Source: Ulvibacterium sp. (GTDB lineage Bacteria > Bacteroidota > Bacteroidia > Flavobacteriales > Flavobacteriaceae). Taken from it: DNA of 64,000 bases. The translations under genes and the position numbers were made by a program. Positions 53,555 through 63,094 of the stretch are shown in pieces. Within the stretch, counting starts at the first letter, position 1. Each line of letters opens with the position of its first letter. The stretch covers positions 62,001-126,000 of the forward strand of contig NZ_JANQOO010000020.1 of NCBI RefSeq assembly GCF_028285715.1, read 5' to 3'. The notes beneath the pieces were generated by a model, which did not search any database, had not been told where the DNA came from, and worked only from the letters and a program-made list of their open reading frames with translations.

Positions 53555-55453
53555 ATGAGCGACGCCATCAAACATGAATGTGGGATTTCCGTAATACGCC
53601 TGCTGAAACCGTTGGAATACTATCATAAAAAATATGGTACGGCCTTTTATGGCGTAAACAAAATGTACCTAATGATGGAGAAGCAACATAACCGAGGTCA
53701 AGATGGGGCAGGTTTTGCCAGTATTAAATTGGATATGGCGCCCGGCGAAAGGTATATGAGTAGGGTACGCTCTATACAACAACAGCCGATACAGGATATT
53801 TTTGCACAAATCACAGATCGCATAAACACTGCTTTTAAAGCGAATCCCAAAGAGGTAGACAATGTCGCTTGGCAAAAAAAGAATATTCCATACGTTGGTG
53901 AGCTATTATTGGGCCATGTACGCTATGGTACTTTTGGCAAGAACAGTATCGAAAGCGTGCATCCCTTTTTAAGACAAAATAACTGGATGCACCGCAATCT
54001 TATAGTGGCTGGGAATTTCAATATGACCAATGTACATGAACTTTTTGATAATTTGGTGCAATTGGGACAGCATCCCAAGGAAATGGCGGACACGGTCACC
54101 GTTATGGAAAAGATTGGCCATTTTTTAGACGATGCTGTCGCCAAACTCTATAAACAGATTAAAAAAGAAGGGTATACCAAACAAGAAGCTTCCCCGTTAA
54201 TCGCTGAACGATTGCGGGTTTCGAAAATTCTAAAACGTGCAGCCAAAAATTGGGATGGGGGTTATGCTATGGCTGGATTATTAGGCCATGGTGATGCGTT
54301 TGTATTAAGAGATCCAGCGGGTATCCGCCCAGCCTATTATTACAAGGACGACGAGATTGTTGTGGTCGCATCGGAGAGGCCGGCCATACAGACCGTTTTC
54401 AATGTACGATACGAAGATGTCAAGGAACTTGACCCGGGACATGCTATTATTGTAAAAAAGAATGGGATCTCGGCCATAAAGGAAATATTGGCACCAACGG
54501 AACGAAAAGCCTGTTCCTTTGAACGTATCTATTTTTCAAGGGGAAGCGATAAGGAGATATATCAGGAACGCAAGGAACTGGGGAAAAAGATTTTCCCCCA
54601 AATCCTGAAATCCATCGATGGGAACATCAAAAAAACAGTATTCTCCTATATCCCCAATACTGCGGAAACCTCATTTCTAGGAATGATACGAGAGGCTCAA
54701 AATTACCTTAACAAAAAAAAGGAGGAACAGATTTTATCCATAGGTAGTAAAATAACTAGCGAGCAACTACATGAAATTTTGGAAGTACGTCCAAGAATTG
54801 AAAAAGTGGCCATCAAGGACGCAAAGCTAAGAACCTTTATAACTCAAGATAGCAGCCGCGATGACTTGGTGACCCATGTTTATGATATCACATACGGTTC
54901 GGTTGAAAAAGGGGATAACTTGGTTATTATAGACGATAGCATCGTCAGGGGAACAACGCTAAAAAAGAGTATCCTAAGAATTTTAGATAGACTGTCCCCT
55001 AAAAAAATAATAGTAGTTTCCTCCGCCCCTCAGATTAGGTACCCCGATTGCTATGGCATTGATATGGCAAAATTAGAGGATTTCATAGCGTTTAGGGCGG
55101 CATTGGCATTACATAAAGAAAAGGGGAGCTATTCCATCGTGGAAGAAATTTACAAGAAGTGTGTCGACCAACTGCAAACAAAGGATCAGGAGGTGGTCAA
55201 TTACGTAAAAGAATTTTACGCTCCTTTCACCGCTGTCGAAATATCCCAGAAAATTGGAGAATTACTAAGTCCCAAGGGCATTGGTTCCGAGGTACAAATT
55301 ATTTATCAAACCATAGAAAGTCTCCATGAGGCATGTCCCAAAAATCTAGGCGATTGGTACTTCACCGGAAATTATCCCACTCCAGGGGGAAACAGGGTTG
55401 TAAATAAAGCATTTATCAACTTTTTTGAAGGCAAAAACCAAAGGGCCTACTAA
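53555..55453 (+). CDS. purF: Amidophosphoribosyltransferase, long type
   Basis: PurF makes 5-phosphoribosylamine from PRPP and glutamine, the first step of purine synthesis. At 632 residues it is longer than the about 500 of typical PurF. The N-terminal glutaminase has its nucleophile Cys9 after a short propeptide (MSDAIKHECGISVIRL), with NRGQDGAGFASI and GHVRYGTFGKNS. The phosphoribosyltransferase half has the PRPP motif NLVIIDDSIVRGTTLKKSIL. The extra residues lie partly in the linker and the C-terminus, as in a Bacteroidota-specific long group. A GGAGG sequence lies four bases upstream of the ATG. Confidence 0.9.
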   Translation: MSDAIKHECGISVIRLLKPLEYYHKKYGTAFYGVNKMYLMMEKQHNRGQDGAGFASIKLDMAPGERYMSRVRSIQQQPIQDIFAQITDRINTAFKANPKEVDNVAWQKKNIPYVGELLLGHVRYGTFGKNSIESVHPFLRQNNWMHRNLIVAGNFNMTNVHELFDNLVQLGQHPKEMADTVTVMEKIGHFLDDAVAKLYKQIKKEGYTKQEASPLIAERLRVSKILKRAAKNWDGGYAMAGLLGHGDAFVLRDPAGIRPAYYYKDDEIVVVASERPAIQTVFNVRYEDVKELDPGHAIIVKKNGISAIKEILAPTERKACSFERIYFSRGSDKEIYQERKELGKKIFPQILKSIDGNIKKTVFSYIPNTAETSFLGMIREAQNYLNKKKEEQILSIGSKITSEQLHEILEVRPRIEKVAIKDAKLRTFITQDSSRDDLVTHVYDITYGSVEKGDNLVIIDDSIVRGTTLKKSILRILDRLSPKKIIVVSSAPQIRYPDCYGIDMAKLEDFIAFRAALALHKEKGSYSIVEEIYKKCVDQLQTKDQEVVNYVKEFYAPFTAVEISQKIGELLSPKGIGSEVQIIYQTIESLHEACPKNLGDWYFTGNYPTPGGNRVVNKAFINFFEGKNQRAY

Positions 55454-55557
55454 TTACATTATCGATTAAATGCACATAATTATGTATTTCATCGATCATT
55501 GTTGCCTTTCGTCGGGTTTATGTACAACAAGGAGTAGAGCCAACCTATTTTAGGTTC

Positions 55558-55629
55558 GCCATAGCATAAGTAGGTTAAGTTCATGGTAAGATTTGGGGCA
55601 AAAAAGGTGGAGGCTACTCCACCTTTTTT
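55558..55629 (+). ncRNA. Small RNA gene, array copy 1
   Basis: This is the first of five tandem copies. A -7 box TATTTTAG (55546-55553) lies five bases before the conserved core, which starts CCATAGCATAAGTAGG and goes on TTAAGTTCATGGTAAGATTTGGGG. CCAT and ATGG could pair. The terminator is GGTGGAG-GCTA-CTCCACC followed by six T. The predicted transcript is about 72 nt. It lies 104 bases after the purF stop. Confidence 0.7.
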
Positions 55630-55745
55630 ATTTTTTTGGACCCCTCACTATTACAAATTGCTGTACACTCATGTATCTTGACCGACTTAGTGGTCGTTCA
55701 TCCAAAACCTTTTTTAGAATAGATTCCATACGTTATGTTTGGGGC

Positions 55746-55815
55746 ACCATAGCATAAGTAGGTTAAGTTCATGGTAAGATTTGGGGAAAAAGGCGGGGCA
55801 ATGCTCCGCCTTTTT
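55746..55815 (+). ncRNA. Small RNA gene, array copy 2
   Basis: The -7 box TATGTTTG (55734-55741), a perfect TAnnTTTG match, lies five bases before the core CCATAGCATAAGTAGG. A CTTTTT tract about 20 bases further upstream may take the -33 place. The core is identical to copy 1 up to ATTTGGGG. The terminator is GGCGGGGC-AAT-GCTCCGCC (one G-U pair) with five T. The predicted transcript is about 70 nt. Confidence 0.75.
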
Positions 55816-55954
55816 ATTTGAACCATGTATACCATCCATTTCCGCCCCCTATGTTTTTTTGGGACAATGGCCCTTAGGAGGTATTTCAACCATAAGATAA
55901 GGGCGTTCGTCCAAAAGCTTTTTCAAAATAGATTCCATACATTATGTTTGGGAC

Positions 55955-56024
55955 ACCATAGCATAAGTAGGTTAAGTTCATGGTAAGATTTGGGGAAAAA
56001 GGCGGGGCAATGCTCCGCCTTTTT
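55955..56024 (+). ncRNA. Small RNA gene, array copy 3
   Basis: The -7 box TATGTTTG (55943-55950) lies five bases before the core. The core and terminator (GGCGGGGC-AAT-GCTCCGCC, then five T) are identical to copy 2. It lies 209 bases after copy 2 inside the duplicated unit. Confidence 0.75.
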
Positions 56025-56162
56025 ATATGGACCATGTATGCCATCCATTTCCGCCCCCTATGTTTTTCTGGGACAATGGACCTTAGGAGGTATTTCAACC
56101 ATAGATAAGGGCGTTCGTCCAAAACCTTTTTCAAAATAGATTCCATACGCTATGTTTGGGGC

Positions 56163-56232
56163 ACCATAGCATAAGTAGGTTAAGTTCATGGTAAGATTTG
56201 GGGAAAAAGGCGGGGCGATGCTCCGCCTTTTT
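56163..56232 (+). ncRNA. Small RNA gene, array copy 4
   Basis: The -7 box TATGTTTG (56151-56158) lies five bases before the core. The core is identical to copies 2 and 3; the terminator loop differs by one base (GAT for AAT). It lies 208 bases after copy 3. Confidence 0.75.
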
Positions 56233-56366
56233 ATTGCTGAAAGTCAAGTAATTAACAAGGTTTAACCCACTTTTCTCCCATCCTAGTCCATTTTCTTTTG
56301 GTTTAAAACCCTTAAAATTTCTCAAAATTTCTTTTTTATTTCCCACAATACCAGTAATTTAGTAAT

Positions 56367-56437
56367 GCCATAGCATAAGTAGGTTAAGTTTATGGTAAGA
56401 TTTGGGACGAAAAGGGTGGGGGCTTCCCCACCCTTTT
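56367..56437 (+). ncRNA. Small RNA gene, array copy 5
   Basis: The -7 box TAATTTAG (56355-56362) again lies five bases before the core CCATAGCATAAGTAGG. The core differs from the others by one base (TTTATGG for TTCATGG) and ends ATTTGGGA. The terminator GGGTGGGG-GCTT-CCCCACCC followed by four T is a different sequence with the same shape. The flanks share little with copies 2-4, so this copy is old. Confidence 0.7.
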
Positions 56438-56466
56438 CTATTTCAATACATTTGGAAAAAATGCAC

Positions 56467-56492
56467 AAAAAAATCCCGCAAAATGCGGGATT
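56467..56492 (-). terminator. Intrinsic terminator of the superoxide dismutase gene
   Basis: On the minus strand AATCCCGCA pairs with TGCGGGATT around TTT, followed by a run of T. It lies 51 bases after the stop codon of the dismutase gene and just beyond small RNA copy 5, which converges on it. Confidence 0.8.
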
Positions 56493-56542
56493 CCTATAGC
56501 TTGAATAATCTCCTACTAAAACAAGTAGAAAGTCATCACTAA

Positions 56543-57151
56543 CTACTTATTGGAAGCATAGAGCTCACTTACTTTTTCCCAATTGATTACATTAAAAAAT
56601 GCATTTATATAATCCGGTCTTCTATTTTGATAGTTCAAATAATAGGCATGTTCCCAAACATCTAATCCCAAAATAGGATAGCCGTTACAACCTGTATCCG
56701 GCATCAACGGATTATCTTGATTGGGGGTGGAACAAACCTCCAAAGCCCCTCCCGGGTGTACGCAAAGCCATGCCCAACCCGATCCGAACCTAGATCCCGC
56801 AGCACTGCTAAATTTTTCCTTAAAGCCATCTAGGGAACCAAAAGTACTGGTTATCGCATCGGCTAATTCCCCAGATGGGTTTCCTCCTCCGTTGGGCGAC
56901 ATGACTTCCCAGAACAAGGAATGGTTATAGTATCCACCACCATTATTTCGAACAGCGGAATTGGACATATCCAGATTTTTCAGAATATCCTCTATGTCCT
57001 TATTTGCAAGATCACTCCCCTCGATCGCTCCGTTCAATTTTGTAGTGTAGCCATTGTGATGTTTTGTATGATGAATTTCCATGGTCCTGGCGTCAATATG
57101 TGGTTCCAATGCGTCGTAGGCATAGGGTAATTTAGGTAGTTCAAAAGCCAT
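56543..57151 (-). CDS. Superoxide dismutase [Fe/Mn]
   Basis: This enzyme turns superoxide into hydrogen peroxide and oxygen. From ATG 57151 the protein is 202 residues and starts [20 protein letters not shown], the usual beginning. Metal ligands are seen in the N-terminal [12 protein letters not shown] region, [11 protein letters not shown], and the C-terminal signature [20 protein letters not shown]. The set fits the Fe/Mn cytoplasmic type; metal choice is not certain. The longer frame to 57244 adds 31 residues before the conserved start and is rejected. It is convergent with the small RNA array and divergent from the AddA-like gene. Confidence 0.95.
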   Translation of the reverse strand: MAFELPKLPYAYDALEPHIDARTMEIHHTKHHNGYTTKLNGAIEGSDLANKDIEDILKNLDMSNSAVRNNGGGYYNHSLFWEVMSPNGGGNPSGELADAITSTFGSLDGFKEKFSSAAGSRFGSGWAWLCVHPGGALEVCSTPNQDNPLMPDTGCNGYPILGLDVWEHAYYLNYQNRRPDYINAFFNVINWEKVSELYASNK

Positions 57152-57186
57152 TTTTATAGTGTTTTTAGTTAATAAATATTGAACGT

Positions 57187-57194
57187 CAAATTTA
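57187..57194 (-). promoter_or_regulatory. -7 promoter box of the dismutase gene
   Basis: On the minus strand TAAATTTG matches TAnnTTTG and ends 35 bases before the start codon at 57151. It supports the choice of ATG 57151, because the longer frame's ATG at 57244 would lie upstream of the promoter. Confidence 0.5.
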
Positions 57195-57265
57195 CATTTT
57201 TTAACAAACATATTCCCATAATTATTTGTTAAGAACCATTCCATATTCCGTATTTTGCAAATGGT

Positions 57266-60200
57266 ATGTTGGGTGCTTCCTTTAAAATATATAATGCGTC
57301 TGCGGGGTCTGGCAAGACTTACACCCTTACAAGGGAGTATTTGAAAATTGCTCTTTCCCCTTCAAAAAGCTTCAAGAGGATTTTGGCCATAACATTTACC
57401 AACAAAGCGGTAAGCGAAATGAAAAATCGTATTTTGGAAAGCCTGCTTAATTTTAGTCGCACAAAGGATTTAAAACAGGCTTCCCCATTGTTTTTGGATG
57501 TTATGTCCGATTTGCAATTGGAAGTGGAGAATTTGAGGAATCTTTCAAAGCTTACCCTTAAGGAAATACTCCACAATTATGCTTTTTTTGACATTTCCAC
57601 CATAGATAAATTCACGCACCGTTTAATTCGAACTTTTGCCCGCGATTTAAAATTGCCCCAGAATTTTGAAGTGGTTTTGGACAACGACATTCTTTTGGAT
57701 GAAGCGGTAAATCGTCTTATTGGCAAAACTGGGGAGGATGTACAGTTAACCGAGGTACTAATTGAATTTGCACTTGAAAAAACCGATGATAACAAGAGCT
57801 GGGATATAGCCTTCGATCTCAAAAGAATGGGAGCTCTCTTGTTTAATGAAACCGACAATACCCACATAAAAAATCTGGAAAACAAAACATTGGAAGATTT
57901 TGGCGCACTGAAAAAACATATTCGTTCCGAAATTAAATCCCTTGGGAGAAAGGCAGTGCTCTTGGCAAACGAAACCTTGGATATGATAAAGGTGTATGGA
58001 TTGGAAGACCATGCCTTTCCCAGAGAGACATTGCCCAATCATTTTAAAAAAATCAGTGCTTCGGAATTCGACCCCTACAAACTGTACCATAACAGATTGG
58101 AAGACCATCTTTTAGAAGGAAAAATACTAAAGTCTGGTTTTCAACTTCCCTCTAACGAAATCCCCACGAAACTTCTTATCTCATATCGTGGTATAAAAGA
58201 AATCGTATACCAAAGGGCATTTCTAAAGAATGTTTACCTAAATATAGTTCCTCTCACGGTTCTAAACGCTATTGACCGAGAAGTTAGAAGTATCCAAATA
58301 GAGCGCGACCAATTGTCCATTTCCGAGTTTAATTCCATAATATCCAGGGAGATTAAAAATCAGCCCGCCCCATTTATCTATGAACGTTTGGGCGAAAAGT
58401 ACCGCCACTACTTTATTGACGAATTCCAAGATACCTCAGAAATGCAATGGAACAACCTTATTCCTCTCATAGACAGTGCTTTATCCAGCGAAGGTGGCTC
58501 TTTGTTTTTAGTAGGGGATGCCAAACAAGCCATATACAGATGGCGCGGGGGTAAGGCGGAACAGTTTCTCAACCTTGCAAACTTAACGGCCAACCCATTT
58601 GTAATTACCCCAACCATAGAAAGCCTTCCTAAGAATTACCGCAGTTTCCAGGAAATTGTAAAGTTCAACAATTCCTTTTTTAAGAGTACCAGCCCATTCC
58701 TTAATAAAGAAAAATATAACGCCTTATTTGAGGAGGGCAATAAACAGCAGTGTAATTCCCAAATTGGTGGATTGGTAAAAATTACATTTTTGGAAAAGCA
58801 CGAAAGCCAGGGAATTGACGAGTTGTACTGCCATAAGGTTTTGGAACACCTTGAGGAATTGTTGGAAAAAAAATACCGATTTGCCGATATCTGTATCCTT
58901 ACCCGCAAAAGAAAACATGGAATCCTTTTAGCAGATTTTTTGATGCGACAAAACATTCCCATTGTATCTTCGGAAACCCTATTGCTCGCTAAAAACCGCA
59001 AAGTGGACTTTCTTGTTAATCTCCTTAGCTATGCTAATCAACCTAAGGATTTGGAAACGGGTTATCAGATCCTGTATTTTCTAGCTGGCGATGGAGTTGG
59101 AGCGCATTCCTTTATCTCCGAACATCTGGAAAACCCTACATCCCTATTGCGAGAAGCATACGATTTTAATTGGGAAGAACTGAATCGATTGTCGGTCTAT
59201 GATGGTATGGAGTATGCCATAAGACAATTTCGTTTGGCGGAAAAATCGGATGCCTATATCGTGAATTTATTGGATTTTGCACTAGAGACGGAGCTTAGGG
59301 AAGGGGGTGGGATTTCTGCTTTTTTGTCACATTGGGAAAAGAAAAAAGAAAAATTGAGTATAACGGCACCCGCTACCTACAATGCCGTACAAATAATGAC
59401 CGTCCATAAGGCCAAGGGTTTGGAATTTCCCATAGTTATTTTTCCCTATGCCAATACCTATATATATGAGGAAATAGATCCCAAGATCTGGTTTCCTGTT
59501 AAAAAGGATTCCTTTAATGGGTTTTCCGAATTTTTGATCGGTAAGAAAAAGGAAATGACCGAATACGGTGAAATGGGAACTACCTTGTTCCATGAGGAAC
59601 AACATAAATTGGAACTCGATGCCTTTAACATTTTATATGTAGCCTTAACCCGTGCTATAAAAGGTCTTTACATTATTTCGGAGAAAGACATTAACTCAAA
59701 AGGTGATCATAGAACGGATAGGTATTCTGGCCTTTTCATTCATTACTTAAAGGAAAAGGGAGCATGGCAGGAAAATGGCCTCCAATACCTTTTTGGTTCC
59801 CTCCCATTGCCCACTTCTAAAGATAGGTCGGAACATATGACAGAGAATGTCCCTTATTTCTATTCCCACAAAGATCGGAAGGGTTTTAGGGTTTTGGCCA
59901 AATCTGGTATGCTATGGGATACGGAAAGGGAAGCGGCCATTTTGCGAGGAAATCTTATACATTATATATTGGGTAACATTGAAACCCAGGAGGATCTAGA
60001 GGTCACTTTTGATCATTTAATACAAAATGGGGATATTGAAAGGGACGAGACCAAGTTTTTAAGGGAGATGGTCCAGAAAATCATCAATCACCCACAATTG
60101 ATTAGCTATTATGGCCAAGGAAACGTCGTAATGAACGAGAAGGATATTGTCTCAAAAGATGGTACCATCTTGAGACCGGATAGAGTGGTACTAAAAGATA

Positions 60201-60358
60201 ACAAAGCCACTATAATCGATTATAAAACCGGGAAAAAGAATTCCAAGTACCATGAACAGTTATATAGGTATGCAGATTCCCTAGAGCTTATGGGTTATGT
60301 AATCGAAAACAAAATCATTGTATATCTTGAAAAGGAAGTAACTCTAGAATTCATATAG
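57266..60358 (+). CDS. UvrD-like helicase-nuclease, AddA-like subunit
   Basis: This 1030-residue protein resembles the AddA subunit of the AddAB DNA end-processing complex. An N-terminal UvrD-type helicase has Walker [18 protein letters not shown], motif [36 protein letters not shown] and motif [16 protein letters not shown]. The C-terminal PD-(D/E)XK nuclease domain has [20 protein letters not shown] then [18 protein letters not shown]. It unwinds and degrades broken DNA ends for recombination repair. The likely AddB partner starts at 63095, separated from it by kbl and ompA. Confidence 0.9.
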   Translation: MLGASFKIYNASAGSGKTYTLTREYLKIALSPSKSFKRILAITFTNKAVSEMKNRILESLLNFSRTKDLKQASPLFLDVMSDLQLEVENLRNLSKLTLKEILHNYAFFDISTIDKFTHRLIRTFARDLKLPQNFEVVLDNDILLDEAVNRLIGKTGEDVQLTEVLIEFALEKTDDNKSWDIAFDLKRMGALLFNETDNTHIKNLENKTLEDFGALKKHIRSEIKSLGRKAVLLANETLDMIKVYGLEDHAFPRETLPNHFKKISASEFDPYKLYHNRLEDHLLEGKILKSGFQLPSNEIPTKLLISYRGIKEIVYQRAFLKNVYLNIVPLTVLNAIDREVRSIQIERDQLSISEFNSIISREIKNQPAPFIYERLGEKYRHYFIDEFQDTSEMQWNNLIPLIDSALSSEGGSLFLVGDAKQAIYRWRGGKAEQFLNLANLTANPFVITPTIESLPKNYRSFQEIVKFNNSFFKSTSPFLNKEKYNALFEEGNKQQCNSQIGGLVKITFLEKHESQGIDELYCHKVLEHLEELLEKKYRFADICILTRKRKHGILLADFLMRQNIPIVSSETLLLAKNRKVDFLVNLLSYANQPKDLETGYQILYFLAGDGVGAHSFISEHLENPTSLLREAYDFNWEELNRLSVYDGMEYAIRQFRLAEKSDAYIVNLLDFALETELREGGGISAFLSHWEKKKEKLSITAPATYNAVQIMTVHKAKGLEFPIVIFPYANTYIYEEIDPKIWFPVKKDSFNGFSEFLIGKKKEMTEYGEMGTTLFHEEQHKLELDAFNILYVALTRAIKGLYIISEKDINSKGDHRTDRYSGLFIHYLKEKGAWQENGLQYLFGSLPLPTSKDRSEHMTENVPYFYSHKDRKGFRVLAKSGMLWDTEREAAILRGNLIHYILGNIETQEDLEVTFDHLIQNGDIERDETKFLREMVQKIINHPQLISYYGQGNVVMNEKDIVSKDGTILRPDRVVLKDNKATIIDYKTGKKNSKYHEQLYRYADSLELMGYVIENKIIVYLEKEVTLEFI

Positions 60359-60370
60359 AAATCAAAATCT

Positions 60371-61564
60371 ATGTACGGAAAAATAAAAGAACATTTAAGG
60401 GAAGAATTGAACGCTATAAAAAAGGCAGGGCTTTTTAAGCAAGAACGCATCATTACCACACCACAAGATGCGGTAATTAAAATTTCTTCCGGGGAGGAAG
60501 TCATTAATTTTTGTGCCAATAATTATCTTGGGCTATCATCACATCCAGAGGTAATTAGGGCCGCTAAGGAAACTTTGGATTCCCATGGTTTTGGCATGTC
60601 TTCGGTACGCTTTATTTGTGGCACACAAGACATTCACAAAGAATTAGAGCATAAAATAGCCCAATTTTATGGCACTGAGGATACCATCTTATACGCAGCG
60701 GCTTTTGATGCCAATGGAGGGGTCTTTGAACCGTTGCTCACCGCAGAGGACGCCATTATCTCCGATTCCCTTAACCACGCCTCAATAATAGATGGGGTTC
60801 GCCTCTGCAAGGCAAAGCGATATAGGTACGCCAATAACGATATGGGCGACTTGGAAAGACAATTAAAGCAAGCCAATACAGATGGTGCCCGGTTTAAAAT
60901 TATAGTAAGCGATGGTGTCTTTTCTATGGACGGCCTATTAGCCCCATTGGATAAAATATGTGACTTAGCGGATGAATACGACGCTTTGGTCATGATAGAT
61001 GAATGCCACGCGGCAGGTTTTATCGGTGAGAAAGGTAGGGGAACTTTGGAAGAAAAGGGGGTAATGGGCCGTATAGATATTATTACGGGAACCTTGGGAA
61101 AGGCTCTTGGAGGAGCCATGGGTGGGTACACCACGGGGAAGAAGGAAATAATTGAAATATTGCGGCAGCGTTCCCGGCCCTATCTATTTTCAAATTCCTT
61201 GGCACCTGCTATCGTTGGAGCCTCCATAAAGGTCTTTGAGATGTTGGATAAGGACACCGCCCTGCGGGATAAACTCCAAAGGAATACGGAATATTTCAAA
61301 AAAGGGATGAAAAATGCAGGTTTTGATATTATCGAAGGGGATTCTGCAATAGTTCCGGTAATGCTCTATGATGCCAAATTATCACAAAAAATGGCAAACA
61401 TGCTTTTAGAGAAAGGAATCTACGTAATCGGCTTCTTTTACCCTGTGGTTCCGAAGGGACGCGCAAGAATTAGGGTGCAGTTATCCGCGGCTCACGAATT
61501 GGAACATTTGGACCGGGCACTTACCGCTTTTAAGGAGGTAGGACAGGTATTAAAAATCGTTTAA
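60371..61564 (+). CDS. kbl: Glycine C-acetyltransferase (2-amino-3-ketobutyrate CoA ligase)
   Basis: Kbl is a PLP enzyme of threonine breakdown that splits 2-amino-3-oxobutyrate with CoA into glycine and acetyl-CoA. The 397-residue protein has [60 protein letters not shown] and the PLP lysine in [19 protein letters not shown]. It starts 12 bases after the AddA-like gene, so they are cotranscribed. The usual partner, threonine dehydrogenase (tdh), is not in this window. Confidence 0.95.
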   Translation: MYGKIKEHLREELNAIKKAGLFKQERIITTPQDAVIKISSGEEVINFCANNYLGLSSHPEVIRAAKETLDSHGFGMSSVRFICGTQDIHKELEHKIAQFYGTEDTILYAAAFDANGGVFEPLLTAEDAIISDSLNHASIIDGVRLCKAKRYRYANNDMGDLERQLKQANTDGARFKIIVSDGVFSMDGLLAPLDKICDLADEYDALVMIDECHAAGFIGEKGRGTLEEKGVMGRIDIITGTLGKALGGAMGGYTTGKKEIIEILRQRSRPYLFSNSLAPAIVGASIKVFEMLDKDTALRDKLQRNTEYFKKGMKNAGFDIIEGDSAIVPVMLYDAKLSQKMANMLLEKGIYVIGFFYPVVPKGRARIRVQLSAAHELEHLDRALTAFKEVGQVLKIV

Positions 61565-61612
61565 CGGTGTTATTTTTTCCATAAACTGCGTTAAAAAAAA
61601 TAGAAAATTGAT

Positions 61613-61643
61613 TTTGTTAATAATATTTAACAACTTACATTTG
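61613..61643 (+). promoter_or_regulatory. Full Bacteroidota promoter of the OmpA gene
   Basis: TTTG (61613-61616), 19 bases, TACATTTG (61636-61643): both boxes match the Bacteroidota/Flavobacterium consensus at the exact usual spacing. The -7 box ends 34 bases before ATG 61678. This is the clearest promoter in the window and fits a highly expressed outer-membrane protein. Confidence 0.85.
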
Positions 61644-61677
61644 CAGCTAATAAACACTTAAACTTAAAATTTTGAAC

Positions 61678-63018
61678 ATGAAACATCTTAGCAAATTATT
61701 GGTTGTTGCCCTACTTGTTGTAGGATTCAACAGCATACAAGCGCAAGACGAGAATAACCCTTGGCAGGTTCAGTTTGGGGTAAATGCCATAGACGTATAT
61801 CCAACCGGTGATGTAAGTTCCTTTGGCAATGAGTTCTTCAATGCGAACGACCACTGGAATGTCCTTCCATCTATTTCCTTCGTAGGTGTATCCAAGTCAG
61901 TGGGTAGTGGATTTTCTGTTGGGGTTAGAGGTTCCTTGAACAAGATAAGCAAGTTTGGTGACACGAGGGTAAATGATCTCTCCCATTATGCCATAGATGG
62001 TACTATTAAATATGCATTCCTTCCAGATAGATTTATAGATCCTTTTGTAGAAGTAGGTGGTGGTTATACCTGGGTTGACGAAATAGGTGCCGGTACCGCA
62101 AATGGTGGTGTAGGTATCAATTTCTGGTTTACCGAAAATTTAGGTCTAACCGTTCAGACTTCATACAAGCACGCATTTGAGGATTATGGGGTAACCCACT
62201 GGCAGCACTTGGCCGGTATTTCCGTTAAATTCGGGGGAACCGACACGGATGGTGATGGTATATATGACAAAGACGATGCTTGTCCGGAAGTTGCAGGTCT
62301 TGAGGCTTTCAATGGTTGTCCAGATGCTGACGGCGATGGTATAGAAGATAGCAAGGATAGCTGTCCAAACGAAGCTGGATCTAAGGAAATGAACGGATGT
62401 CCCGACGCAGATGGCGACGGTATTGCCGATAAAGATGATGCCTGTCCTAACGAAGCTGGTCTTGCAGCCTTGGCAGGATGTCCTGATGCAGATGGTGATG
62501 GTGTTGCCGATAAAGATGATGAGTGTCCAAATGAGGCAGGTCCCGCAGAAAACAAAGGATGCCCATGGCCAGACAAAGACGGTGACGGTGTTTTGGATAA
62601 GGATGACCAATGTCCTGATGTTGCCGGTACTGTAGCAAACCAAGGTTGCCCTGAAGTAACTGAGGAAGTTCAAAAACAATTGAACGACTACGCAAGGACC
62701 ATTTTGTTCGATACAGGTAAAGCTAGCATCAAAGCAGAATCTACTTCTGTGATGGTAGACATCATTCAAATTTTGAACGAGTATCCTACAGCCAAGTTTA
62801 CGGTTGAAGGACATACCGATAGCGTTGGTAGTGCTAAACTTAACCAAGGCCTATCCGAGAAAAGAGCACTTTCCGTAAAAGAGTTCTTGGTAGACAAAGG
62901 TATAGATGAGTTCAGATTATCGGCCATAGGTTATGGTGAGGAAAAACCAATAGCCACAAACAATACAAGAGCTGGTAGAAAGCAAAACAGAAGGGTAGAG
63001 ATTAACTTGGTAAAGTAA
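61678..63018 (+). CDS. OmpA-family outer-membrane protein with TSP3 repeats
   Basis: This 446-residue protein has a signal peptide ([17 protein letters not shown]), an N-terminal beta-barrel of about 160 residues ([49 protein letters not shown]), and five thrombospondin type 3 repeats (D-x-D-G-D-G-x-x-D...C-P) at about 185-325. The C-terminal OmpA peptidoglycan-binding domain has [20 protein letters not shown], then [10 protein letters not shown] and RVEIN. The repeats bind calcium. It probably holds the outer membrane to the cell wall. Start is ATG 61678; TTG 61672 is rejected. It has a full promoter and its own terminator. Confidence 0.95.
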   Translation: MKHLSKLLVVALLVVGFNSIQAQDENNPWQVQFGVNAIDVYPTGDVSSFGNEFFNANDHWNVLPSISFVGVSKSVGSGFSVGVRGSLNKISKFGDTRVNDLSHYAIDGTIKYAFLPDRFIDPFVEVGGGYTWVDEIGAGTANGGVGINFWFTENLGLTVQTSYKHAFEDYGVTHWQHLAGISVKFGGTDTDGDGIYDKDDACPEVAGLEAFNGCPDADGDGIEDSKDSCPNEAGSKEMNGCPDADGDGIADKDDACPNEAGLAALAGCPDADGDGVADKDDECPNEAGPAENKGCPWPDKDGDGVLDKDDQCPDVAGTVANQGCPEVTEEVQKQLNDYARTILFDTGKASIKAESTSVMVDIIQILNEYPTAKFTVEGHTDSVGSAKLNQGLSEKRALSVKEFLVDKGIDEFRLSAIGYGEEKPIATNNTRAGRKQNRRVEINLVK

Positions 63019-63052
63019 ACTCTAACCAATAATACTGGGATAATTTAAGTTT

Positions 63053-63086
63053 AAAGCCCTGACAATTATGTCAGGGCTTTTTATAT
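63053..63086 (+). terminator. Intrinsic terminator of the OmpA gene
   Basis: AAAGCCCTGACA (63053-63064) pairs perfectly with TGTCAGGGCTTT (63069-63080) around ATTA, followed by a T-rich tail. The 12-base-pair stem lies 34 bases after the stop codon. The AddB-like gene starts 15 bases beyond the stem. Confidence 0.85.
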
Positions 63087-63094
63087 TTTTAGCC

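Larger units (their letters stand above)
55690..56240 (+). repeat. Tandemly duplicated ~208-base units around small RNA copies 2-4
   Basis: Copies 2, 3 and 4 share not only the RNA core but also the flanking sequence: CGTTCGTCCAAAA (CGTTCATCCAAAA in copy 2), CTTTTT, AATAGATTCCATAC and, between units, CCATCCATTTCCGCCCCCTA then GGAGGTATTTCAACCATA. Core-to-core distances are 188, 209, 208 and 204 bases. Copies 3 and 4 are nearly identical over the full unit, which points to recent tandem duplication. Copies 1 and 5 share only core, box position and terminator. Confidence 0.85.

Noticed and set aside
55698-56346. Minus-strand proteins with repeated RRSIAPPFSP and MNLTYLCYG segments
   Set aside because: They are the antisense reading of the small RNA copies; the repetition comes from the array and there is no start context or domain.
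55546-56440. CRISPR array
   Set aside because: The repeated units are about 70 bases with promoter and terminator, spacers are not of uniform CRISPR length and are themselves partly duplicated, and there are no cas genes.
62161-62847. 228-codon antisense ORF in ompA
   Set aside because: It arises from the regular TSP3 repeats read backwards; no protein features.
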